NCBI GenBank assembly: GCA_030656195.1
Contig: JAUSOJ010000148.1
Span: 1-37,571 of the forward strand
DNA length: 37,571 nucleotides
Source of the DNA: Lutibacter sp.
Lineage (GTDB): Bacteria; Bacteroidota; Bacteroidia; Flavobacteriales; Flavobacteriaceae
Direction: 5' to 3'
Every line of letters starts with the position of its first letter. Positions within the stretch are counted from its first letter, which is position 1. Position numbers and translations under genes: made by a program. This document shows positions 17,793-25,587 of this stretch, piece by piece. A model generated the notes under the pieces. That model saw only the letters and a list, made by a program, of their open reading frames with translations, ran no database searches and had not been told where the DNA came from.

Positions 17793-18728
17793 TTATTTTA
17801 AAAGAATTTTATTTATGATGACCGAGTAGTCTATTAAAGCCAAGCTAAATACGCCTGCAAGCAGCATCATTTTCAACACAAAATGCAGCAAGGTATAATT
17901 AGTTTTACTTTTGCTGAACCATAGCAAAAGCACAAATAAGAACAGTACCACGCCACTGATGTAAAAATAGTATTTCATCCCGCCAATTTCGGGGTATTTC
18001 AGTAAAAAATAGATTGGATTTAACGTTAAAAACACCAAAATGGTGATCAAAATTTTGGTAAAATGTTCTCCATATTTTACAGCTATCGTTTGGTAATTAT
18101 GAATAAAATTGCCTTTTATTCCTTCCAAATCTTTGATCAATTCTCTAATCAATAAAATAAAAAACAGAAAAGCCGCGTGGGTAAAAATAATTTCTGAAAA
18201 GTTTTTATAGTAAACAAAAACGGCAAAAAACGGCAAAATGGCTAAAATTGCCGCTGAAAAAAGTCCGGTTAAAGGATATTTTTTAAGTTTATGGGAATAA
18301 AACCAGATTAAAAAAATATACACCGAAAAAAACAATGCCGCTCTCCACGAAACCAAAAAGGCGATAAGAACTCCTAAAAAATTTAAGACGAAGTAAAGCT
18401 GCAATTTTGTTTTTTGAGCAACAATGGAATCTATGGTGGCTTTTATTGGACGGTTGATTTTATCTGCTTCAAAATCGTAAAAATTATTGATGATGTAACC
18501 CGAAGCAATCACACAAATTGTTGAAAGCACAATAAAATACAAATTAATATCGAGCATTACGTGCTTTAACTCTTTTTCGGGAGAAAAAATAAATATGGAA
18601 GCCAAGTATTGCGCAATCACAATAAGTGCAATGTTATAACCTCTTACAACTGAAAATAAACTCAGCAATTTAATGTAAATAGGCGCGTTTTTTTTGCTGT
18701 TTTTTTTGGCTATTTCAAGTAAATCCAT
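17793..18728 (-). CDS. UbiA-family prenyltransferase (geranylgeranylglycerol-phosphate geranylgeranyltransferase-like)
   Basis: 'NNFYDFEADKINRPIKATIDS' and 'RELIKDLEGIKGNF' Asp-rich motifs; about nine TM segments. Confidence 0.85.
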   Translation of the reverse strand: MDLLEIAKKNSKKNAPIYIKLLSLFSVVRGYNIALIVIAQYLASIFIFSPEKELKHVMLDINLYFIVLSTICVIASGYIINNFYDFEADKINRPIKATIDSIVAQKTKLQLYFVLNFLGVLIAFLVSWRAALFFSVYIFLIWFYSHKLKKYPLTGLFSAAILAILPFFAVFVYYKNFSEIIFTHAAFLFFILLIRELIKDLEGIKGNFIHNYQTIAVKYGEHFTKILITILVFLTLNPIYFLLKYPEIGGMKYYFYISGVVLFLFVLLLWFSKSKTNYTLLHFVLKMMLLAGVFSLALIDYSVIINKILLK

Positions 18729-18796
18729 AGTGAAGTGAAATAAAATTCAACAATTAAACTATGTTATTAAACTTTACTTTTTTTGTGATTATTTTG

Positions 18797-19726
18797 TTAA
18801 AATCTATAAACCAATTCCAGTTTATAATCTTTTAGAAGCACTTTAGCCTGATCGTAATCTTCTGTAAATCCTAAAATATAACCGCCGCCGCCTGAGCCGC
18901 ATAATTTTAAATAATACGCGTTTGACTCAATGCCGTTTTTCCAAATTTTATGGAAAGCTTTTGGAATCATCGGTTTAAAATTATCCAAAACAACTTTTGA
19001 AAGCAATTTCACATTTCCAAATAAAGATTTCGCATTTCCGCTTAAAAAATCTTCAATACAGGCATCGGTATGTTTTGCAAAATCTTCATTTAACATTTTT
19101 CTGAAGCCTTCATTCTTCATTTTATTCATAAAAATGGTAATCATCGGTGCCGTTTCGCCAATCATTTCCGAATCCAATAAAAACACCGCGCCCTTTCCTT
19201 CTTTTTGGGATGGAATGCCTGTGGCTTCTAAATTGTCTTTTGAATTGATTAAAATTGGAATGCTTAAATAAGAATTTAAAGGATCTAAACCCGAGCTTTT
19301 ACCGTGAAAAAAAGATTCCATCAGCGAAAAAATGCTTTTCAGTTTCATTAATTTATCTCGTGTTAAATTATCTAAAACCGTAATTTTATCATTGGCATAT
19401 TTGTCGTAAATTGAAGCCACCAAAGCGCCTGAACTTCCAACGCCGTATCCTTGAGGAATACTTGAGTCGAAATACATGCCGCTTTCAATATCCTTTTTAA
19501 ACTCATCCAATCTGAAACTTACCAAGTCCTGGATTTCCAAATTTGACAAATACACATAAAACTTTTTTAAGTTTTTGTTCGATTGTTTTGCAGCCTCCGT
19601 TAAAACTTTAGATTTTTTTAAAGCGCCCTGATATACGTTATATGGTATGGCCAAACCTTTGGAATCCTTAATGATTCCGTACTCTCCGAAAAGTAAAATT
19701 TTTGCGTAAAAAAGTGGTCCTTTCAT
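18797..19726 (-). CDS. Mevalonate kinase (GHMP kinase)
   Basis: 'GPLFYAKILLFGEYGIIKDSKGLAIPYN', 'IPQGYGVGSSGALVASIYD', 'FHGKSSGLDPLNSYL', 'KLCGSGGGGYILGFT'. ATG at 19726 preferred over 19765. Confidence 0.88.
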   Translation of the reverse strand: MKGPLFYAKILLFGEYGIIKDSKGLAIPYNVYQGALKKSKVLTEAAKQSNKNLKKFYVYLSNLEIQDLVSFRLDEFKKDIESGMYFDSSIPQGYGVGSSGALVASIYDKYANDKITVLDNLTRDKLMKLKSIFSLMESFFHGKSSGLDPLNSYLSIPILINSKDNLEATGIPSQKEGKGAVFLLDSEMIGETAPMITIFMNKMKNEGFRKMLNEDFAKHTDACIEDFLSGNAKSLFGNVKLLSKVVLDNFKPMIPKAFHKIWKNGIESNAYYLKLCGSGGGGYILGFTEDYDQAKVLLKDYKLELVYRF

Positions 19727-19730
19727 TATA

Positions 19731-20852
19731 TTACAAATTGACAATTGAAGTTGTTCCTTCTCCAATAATGTCGCAAATATAATGATTTTCTTGACAAAAT
19801 TGAATTAAGTTGCTTTTTATGAAATTGTTAACAGTTTCTTTTTCGTTTTCCGGGAACAACACATGCACATTTGCGCCGGCATCCAAAGTGAAACAAATAT
19901 TAGCATTTGTTTGCGCCCTAAATTCCCAAATTTCATTGATTATTTTTAAAGTATTTGGTTTCATGAGGATAAAATACGGATTGCTGGTCATCATCATCGC
20001 GTGCAAACTCAAGGCTTCACTTTCCACAATGGCGATAAAAGCCGATAAATCTCCAGTTTGAAGCACTTTTGAAATATTTAAAATATTTTCATTCGCTTGT
20101 TGAAAGCGCTGTTTTGCAAACGGATGGTCGTACATTAATTGGTGTCCAACTGTACTTGAAACTTGTTTTTCACCTTCATCAACCAATAAAATAGTGTCTT
20201 GGTAATTTTTAAAATTATCGTGAATTTTATGCGGAAATTTTACCCCAAATAAATCGGAACTTCCTTCAATTTCCGGATGATTTCCCCAAACAATCAGCGG
20301 ACCTTCAATGCTTCTGCAAGCACTTCCCGAACCCAATCGCGCCAAAAAAGAAGCTTTTTTGTTGAAATATTCATTGGTCATTACCGGATTTATTGCTTTC
20401 TCCAAACTCATCACACACAAGGCCAAAGCGCCCATTCCGCTTGCGGATGAAGCAATGCCGCTGCTGTGCGGAAAAGAATTTTGAGATTTTATCACAAATT
20501 CAAATTCCTTTAAAAACGGAACATATTGTTCAATTCTTTTGAAAAAAGTGGCGATTTTTGGTTTAAAATCTTCTTTTTTTTCGCCTTCAAAATAAATTTC
20601 AAAGTTTAAGTTATTCTCATGAGATGCTGAAACAAGTTCAGCATGACGTGTTTGTTTTAATGAATACTCCAGCGTTGTCAACGTAAAACAGGCATCCAAC
20701 GTAAAACTGATGGAAGCGTTTTCGGGAATTTGAGGCTCTTGCTTGCCCCAATATTTTACCAAGGCAATATTGCTTGGCGTTTTCCATGTGAAGCTTCCGT
20801 TGTTAATATTTTCTATTGAAAAATCTTTTAAAATAAAATCGGTTTCAGTCAA
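19731..20852 (-). CDS. mvaD: Diphosphomevalonate decarboxylase, carrying an in-frame palindromic repeat insertion
   Basis: 'TWKTPSNIALVKYWGKQEPQIPENASISFTLDA', 'FPHSSGIASSASGMGALAL', 'ARLGSGSACRSIEGPLIVWG', 'ICFTLDAGANVHVLFP'. Start codon appears to be TTG. Confidence 0.92.
   Translation of the reverse strand: MTETDFILKDFSIENINNGSFTWKTPSNIALVKYWGKQEPQIPENASISFTLDACFTLTTLEYSLKQTRHAELVSASHENNLNFEIYFEGEKKEDFKPKIATFFKRIEQYVPFLKEFEFVIKSQNSFPHSSGIASSASGMGALALCVMSLEKAINPVMTNEYFNKKASFLARLGSGSACRSIEGPLIVWGNHPEIEGSSDLFGVKFPHKIHDNFKNYQDTILLVDEGEKQVSSTVGHQLMYDHPFAKQRFQQANENILNISKVLQTGDLSAFIAIVESEALSLHAMMMTSNPYFILMKPNTLKIINEIWEFRAQTNANICFTLDAGANVHVLFPENEKETVNNFIKSNLIQFCQENHYICDIIGEGTTSIVNL
20621..20650 (-). 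repeat. Palindromic repeat element inside mvaD (encodes RHAELVSAS)
   Basis: ATGCTGAA (20624-20631) / TTCAGCAT (20637-20644) inverted arms with ACAAG loop; in-frame translation TRHAELVSASHE. Confidence 0.85.
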
Positions 20853-20866
20853 AATAAAAATTTTGT

Positions 20867-20874
20867 CAAAGATA
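20867..20874 (-). promoter_or_regulatory. Putative -7 element (TATCTTTG) of the mvaD operon
   Basis: TAnnTTTG match, about 14 nt upstream of the TTG start. Confidence 0.45.
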
Positions 20875-20884
20875 ATTGATTTAA

Positions 20885-21601
20885 CTAAACATTTTCCAAT
20901 CTTAAAAGCACATCTTTTTTGTAACTTCTGCTAATTGTGATTGCTTTTTTGCTCACTTCAACAAATTCATTGGTAAATGAATCAATTTTATCAATAGAAA
21001 CAATGAATGAACGGTGAATTCTGATGAAATCATTTTTTGGAAGTTTGGCTTCAATACTGGTAATTGTTTCTCTTGTTATTACGACAGAATTTTCGATGTA
21101 AATTTTTATATAATCACTAAAACTCTCAATATAATTTATATCCGAGAAATTAATTTTTATCATTTTTCGATCTGAACGCACAAAAATAAAGTCATTTGTT
21201 TCTTGACTGATTTCTTTGGCGGCTTCAATAATTATGGGGAAATTTTCACCCAAATATTTATTTACGGATTGTAATAATCGCTCAAAAGAAATAGGTTTTA
21301 ACAAATAATCCACTGCTTGCAAATCAAATCCGTCAACAGCATATTCCCTGTAAGCAGTCGTAAAAATTACTTTGATATTTTTATTGATCGTTTTCGCAAA
21401 TGACAATCCTGAAATTTCTGGCATATTAATGTCTAAAAAAATTAGGTCCACTTTTTTGGAATTGATTTCGTTAAACGCTTCAATAGCATTTTTACAAGTT
21501 GCAACTACATTTATTTTAGCTATTTTTTGTAAATGATTTTCCAATATTTCGCGGGCAATTGGTTCATCATCAACAATTATACATTGAATAGTTTCAGTCA
21601 T
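20885..21601 (-). CDS. LytTR-family response regulator
   Basis: 'IIVDDEPIAREILENHL', 'DLIFLDINMPEISGLSFAK', 'VIFTTAYREYAVDGFDLQAVDYLLKPISFERL', LytTR 'FIRIHRSFIVSIDKIDSF'. ATG at 21601 preferred. Confidence 0.94.
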   Translation of the reverse strand: MTETIQCIIVDDEPIAREILENHLQKIAKINVVATCKNAIEAFNEINSKKVDLIFLDINMPEISGLSFAKTINKNIKVIFTTAYREYAVDGFDLQAVDYLLKPISFERLLQSVNKYLGENFPIIIEAAKEISQETNDFIFVRSDRKMIKINFSDINYIESFSDYIKIYIENSVVITRETITSIEAKLPKNDFIRIHRSFIVSIDKIDSFTNEFVEVSKKAITISRSYKKDVLLRLENV

Positions 21602-21603
21602 TT

Positions 21604-22662
21604 TCAGGCAGTTAAATTGGTGATTTTTAAATTTATCATAAACCAATTATCACGATTTACAATTTGCAATTGATGGTTATTTTTGTACAATAAACTTAGT
21701 CTTTTTTTAATGTTTTCGAGTCCTATTCCTTCTATGTTTTGATTTTCATCATTTTCTAAAACAGTATTTTTAATACAAAACTCAAACCTATTTTCATTTA
21801 ATGAAATTAAAATATCAACGGTTAAAAACCCATCAATTAAACTTCCGTGCTTAAAAGCATTTTCTACAAAAGGAATTAACAACATGGGCGCCACTTGAAT
21901 TTCATCAGAAATAGCATCAGATTTAAACGAAATATTCAATGTATCCTGAAACCGTATTTTCTCTAGTTCTATATATTCTTTAATATGTAAAACTTCCTCT
22001 TTTAAACTCACTTTAGGTTTGTTTACCTGGTACAAAATATAGTCCAATAAATTTGAAAGTTTTAAAATAATCTCAGGTGTGTCTTTCGATTGCTTCAACG
22101 CAAATCCATAAATAGTATTTAAGGTATTGAATAAAAAATGTGGGTGGATTTGCTTCTTCAAATACTGCAATTCCTGATTTTTAATCTGCAATTGCGTTTC
22201 TAAAATTTTGTTTTGCAACTCTTTATTCTTTGAAATTGTTTTAAAATTATGATTTAATAAACTTACAAAACTTACAAATCCAACTACCAAATAAACCAAT
22301 ATTAAAACAAACCAAAAATTTCGGCTCATTAAAGACATATTCGCGATTTTTAAATTGGATAAAAATATAAAACCCAAAAAAATTGAAACTATAATTAAAT
22401 ATGATGAAATAATTAAGGTGTAAATACCATATAAAATAAATAATTTATACTTTTTAGTGAATAGATATTTCGGCAGTAAAAAATAAACCACAAAATAAGT
22501 TGTAACCATGGCCACCGGCAGCAAAAAACTAGAAAACCAAGTAACATAAACAGTGTCTTTAGAATTATAGCTAAAAAAATACATGAAGAAAAACCAAACA
22601 CCTACCCAAAAAATCAGGTGTAATGCTATAAATTTAGATGTACTTATTGGAGAGAAATTCAT
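21604..22662 (-). CDS. Sensor histidine kinase (LytS/YpdA-type His_kinase)
   Basis: TM N-terminus; 'LKKQIHPHFLFNTLNTIYGFAL', 'VAPMLLIPFVENAFKHG', 'GIGLENIKKRLSLLY'. ATG at 22662 more likely than TTG at 22677. Confidence 0.93.
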   Translation of the reverse strand: MNFSPISTSKFIALHLIFWVGVWFFFMYFFSYNSKDTVYVTWFSSFLLPVAMVTTYFVVYFLLPKYLFTKKYKLFILYGIYTLIISSYLIIVSIFLGFIFLSNLKIANMSLMSRNFWFVLILVYLVVGFVSFVSLLNHNFKTISKNKELQNKILETQLQIKNQELQYLKKQIHPHFLFNTLNTIYGFALKQSKDTPEIILKLSNLLDYILYQVNKPKVSLKEEVLHIKEYIELEKIRFQDTLNISFKSDAISDEIQVAPMLLIPFVENAFKHGSLIDGFLTVDILISLNENRFEFCIKNTVLENDENQNIEGIGLENIKKRLSLLYKNNHQLQIVNRDNWFMINLKITNLTA

Positions 22663-22743
22663 TGTTGCAAATTGCAATTTTTATTTAAATCATTATTTTT
22701 TTTAAGACCAGCTACCAATTTGCGGCTCATTTTTACCAGTAAT

Positions 22744-22760
22744 TGACAAAGTATGACAAA
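22744..22760. promoter_or_regulatory. Candidate LytTR operator: direct repeat TGACAAA-N3-TGACAAA (10-bp period)
   Basis: TGACAAA at 22744-22750 and 22754-22760 in the divergent intergenic region. Confidence 0.35.
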
Positions 22761-22873
22761 TTAAACGCTAAATTCGTTAAATAGATGTATTTATTGACCA
22801 TCTATCTCAAATTAAAATATTCTGGTAAAATTCATTTTACTTTCGAAGAAGTTTAATTTAAAATCTAAATATT

Positions 22874-23230
22874 ATGTCAACATTTCTTCAAAGAATGTAT
22901 GAAGGTGGGCCTTACTTTATGTTTCCTTCCTTACTAATTCTAATTGTTATTATTATTTTAATTGTAAAAGGTTTTTTAAATCTTAAAAAAGATGATTCAA
23001 AAACATTATCATTAATCTCATCTATTGGTTTATTTGCATTAATTTGGGGAGTTTTCGGCCAATTACTTGGACTTTTTCAAGCATTTGATTACATACAAAT
23101 GGCTGGTGAAATTCCTACCACAGTTTTAGCAGGAGGCTTAAAAGTTTCAATGCTATCAACTCTTTTTGGGGCTATCATTTTTTTAATTTCACGATTAGGC
23201 ATCATCGCTTTAACTTGGTTAAAAAAATAA
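22874..23230 (+). CDS. Small MotA/TolQ/ExbB-like membrane protein
   Basis: 118 aa, three TM segments; 'GGPYFMFPSLL...LGLFQAFDYIQMAGEIPTTVLAGGLKVSMLSTLFGAIIFLISR' resembles the TolQ/ExbB core. Confidence 0.65.
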   Translation: MSTFLQRMYEGGPYFMFPSLLILIVIIILIVKGFLNLKKDDSKTLSLISSIGLFALIWGVFGQLLGLFQAFDYIQMAGEIPTTVLAGGLKVSMLSTLFGAIIFLISRLGIIALTWLKK

Positions 23231-23293
23231 ACGCAATTTAAATCGTCATTCTAAAATTAAACTTTGGATGGCGATTGCCTTTTTATTTTTAGC

Positions 23294-23301
23294 TAAATTT
23301 G
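23294..23301 (+). promoter_or_regulatory. Putative -7 element (TAAATTTG) of the thiamine pyrophosphokinase gene
   Basis: TAnnTTTG match 5 nt before ATG 23307. Confidence 0.4.
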
Positions 23302-23306
23302 CAGGC

Positions 23307-23915
23307 ATGAAAAACAAAAAGGTATTTATGCTGCTCAATGGCGCGGAACCTAAAATATTTCCGGATTTATCGGGTTACGATCTTGTTTGCGCCATCGACG
23401 GCGCTTACAATCATTTTAAACTGAAAAATATCCAACCCGATTTGGTTACGGGCGATTTTGACTCAATTCATTTAATTCCCGGCAATATTGAAGTGATTAA
23501 TACGCCTGATCAAAATTTTACCGATTTCGACAAAGCGCTGTCTATTTTAAAAAACAGGGGCTACATTCACATTGATGTTTATGGCGGAAGCGGTAAGGAA
23601 CACGATCATTTTTTAGGAAATATAAGCACAGCGCTTCAATGGAAAAACAGCTTAAAAATTTCCTTTTTCGATGATTTTGGAACCTACTTTTTTATTGAAG
23701 AACAAATTACACTCACCAATGTAAAGGGCAGAAATATTTCCATCATTCCATTTCCAATTGCCCACGAAATTTTTACGGAAGGATTGGCGTACCCAATCAT
23801 TAATGAAACATTAACCTTCGGAAAACGCATTGGCACAAGAAATATAGCGCACAGTAAAGATGTTCAAATTTCTTTCAAAGGCGGAGAATTATTGGTTTAT
23901 GTAAGCAACGTTTAA
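23307..23915 (+). CDS. Thiamine diphosphokinase
   Basis: 'VCAIDGAYNHFKLKNIQPDLVTGDFDSI', 'NTPDQNFTDFDKALSIL', 'YGGSGKEHDHFLGNISTAL'. ATG at 23307 fits the family better than 23268. Confidence 0.9.
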   Translation: MKNKKVFMLLNGAEPKIFPDLSGYDLVCAIDGAYNHFKLKNIQPDLVTGDFDSIHLIPGNIEVINTPDQNFTDFDKALSILKNRGYIHIDVYGGSGKEHDHFLGNISTALQWKNSLKISFFDDFGTYFFIEEQITLTNVKGRNISIIPFPIAHEIFTEGLAYPIINETLTFGKRIGTRNIAHSKDVQISFKGGELLVYVSNV

Positions 23916-23921
23916 ACGATT

Positions 23922-24161
23922 ATGTTGGACAGAAAATTAAAACTGATTTGGGATTTTAGAGGGGAATCTTCTGAAAAAACAGCCGAACACCATTGCATTC
24001 ATTTAAAGGAATTTGCTATTATTGAAAAATTGCATTTTTATGAAATTGATTTCTCTGTAATTTCAGAATTGCACACCATCGCATTTATTGTGGTGGATGA
24101 AATTGATATGAAAACCTATAGAGATGCATTGAAACCTCATCGGGGACAATTGGCAGAATAA
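23922..24161 (+). CDS. Uncharacterized small protein (79 aa)
   Basis: Intact ORF 6 bp downstream of the TPK gene; no motif recognised. Confidence 0.6.
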   Translation: MLDRKLKLIWDFRGESSEKTAEHHCIHLKEFAIIEKLHFYEIDFSVISELHTIAFIVVDEIDMKTYRDALKPHRGQLAE

Positions 24162-24258
24162 TATTCAGTGAACAGTTACAGTTTTCTACAAAAAAACTGA
24201 GAAAAATGTTAGGTAATAAAAAATTGTTGATGGTTTATGTAAAATTATTTATGATTTT

Positions 24259-25497
24259 TTAGGTAAAAATTCCCCCTTCGGGGGTTAGGGGGCCTACCGA
24301 TTGCGCCACAATCCACCCGCCGGTCCACGCATTTTGAAAATTAAATCCGCCCGTAACGGCATCAATATTTAAGACTTCTCCGGCAAAAAACAGATTTTTA
24401 TGCAATTTGCTTTCAAAACGTTTAAAGTTGATTTCTTTTAAATCGATACCGCCTGCAGTCACAAATTCATCTTTAAAAGTACTTTTTCCGGAAACATTAA
24501 ATCGGCTTTTTGTAAGTTGAAGCGCCAACGCTTCCAATTGTTTGTTGTTTAATTGCGCCCATTGAAAATCGTAAGGAATTTTGGCGGCAACAACCAGTTT
24601 TTCCCACAATCTTTTGGAGATTTCTTCAAAAACAGAGCGCAAAATCACTTGTTTTTTCGACTGCTCATTTTTAACAGACTTCAATTCGTCCAAAACTTTT
24701 TCAAAGGATTTCGACAACCAATTGACTTCAATTTCAAACTGATAATCTTTTTGATGCAATTCCGAAGCGCCCCAGGCTGATAGCTTTAAAATTCCAGGTC
24801 CGCTTAATCCCCAATGCGTGATTAACAAAGGTCCTTGCTCCGCTAATTTTGAATTTACAACATTTACGGAAGCGTTTGGAACAGAAATTCCAGGAATCTC
24901 TTTTAACCTTTCATCCACAATATTAAAAGTAAACAATGACGGAACCGGTTTTATGACTGTGTGTCCCAAACCTTCCAACATGGCCCAAACTTTGGCATTG
25001 CTTCCGGCTGCCACCAATAAAAAATCGGCTTCAAAAGTTTCTGAATTTGTTTTGATGATGAATTTATCCTCATTTTTTTCAATGGCATCAACTCTTGTGC
25101 TTGTTTTAAGTTGAACGCCTGCATTTTTGGCACTTTCCAAAAAACAATCGATAATCGTTTGCGATGAATTTGATTCGGGGAAAATGCGATTGTCGTCTTC
25201 TATTTTTAATGGAATTCCTCTTTTTTCAAACCACTCCATGGTGTCACCGGTCATAAATTGATGAAACGGTCCCAACAATTCTTTTTTCCCGCGAGGATAA
25301 AATTCGACCAATTCATTTGGGGTAAAACAAGCGTGACTTACATTGCAGCGTCCGCCGCCAGAAACTTTTACTTTTTGAAGCACTTTATTGCTGCCTTCCA
25401 AAATAATCACTTCCAAATCGGGATGCATTTCTGCGGCATTTATGGCTGCGAAATATCCTGCTGCGCCTCCGCCAATAATGATAAATTTTTTCTTCAT
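24259..25497 (-). CDS. NAD(P)/FAD-dependent oxidoreductase (HI0933/BaiN-like flavoprotein)
   Basis: 'FIIIGGGAAGYFAAINAAE', 'VKVSGGGRCNVSHACF', 'LLVAAGSNAKVWAMLEGLGHTV', 'AGEVLNIDAVTGGFNFQNAWTGGWIVA'. Confidence 0.92.
   Translation of the reverse strand: MKKKFIIIGGGAAGYFAAINAAEMHPDLEVIILEGSNKVLQKVKVSGGGRCNVSHACFTPNELVEFYPRGKKELLGPFHQFMTGDTMEWFEKRGIPLKIEDDNRIFPESNSSQTIIDCFLESAKNAGVQLKTSTRVDAIEKNEDKFIIKTNSETFEADFLLVAAGSNAKVWAMLEGLGHTVIKPVPSLFTFNIVDERLKEIPGISVPNASVNVVNSKLAEQGPLLITHWGLSGPGILKLSAWGASELHQKDYQFEIEVNWLSKSFEKVLDELKSVKNEQSKKQVILRSVFEEISKRLWEKLVVAAKIPYDFQWAQLNNKQLEALALQLTKSRFNVSGKSTFKDEFVTAGGIDLKEINFKRFESKLHKNLFFAGEVLNIDAVTGGFNFQNAWTGGWIVAQSVGPLTPEGGIFT
24268..24293 (-). repeat. GCCCCCTAACCCCCGAAGGGGGAATT element, copy 2 (within the oxidoreductase 3' coding end)
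   Basis: Reverse complement of AATTCCCCCTTCGGGGGTTAGGGGGC; translated as GPLTPEGGI. Confidence 0.9.
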
Positions 25498-25560
25498 TAA
25501 ATATTTTTTACAACAACTTCTCTAATAAAATTCTTAGATCTATTATTTAATTTTGATAAA

Positions 25561-25585
25561 TCCCCCCTTTGGGGGTTAGGGGGCC
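25561..25585 (-). repeat. GCCCCCTAACCCCCAAAGGGGGGA element, copy 3 (after the GYDIA kinase stop)
   Basis: Reverse complement of TCCCCCCTTTGGGGGTTAGGGGGCC, 2 bp from the stop codon at 25588-25590. Confidence 0.9.
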
Positions 25586-25587
25586 TT

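Noticed and set aside
19727-19765. Coding overlap between mevalonate kinase and MvaD
   Set aside because: Caused by an upstream start choice; the conserved N-terminus MKGPLFYAKILLFGEYG begins at 19726, leaving a 4-bp gap.
21602-21646. Overlap of response regulator and histidine kinase ORFs
   Set aside because: RR most likely starts at ATG 21601 (MTETIQCIIVDDEP), so the genes abut without overlap.
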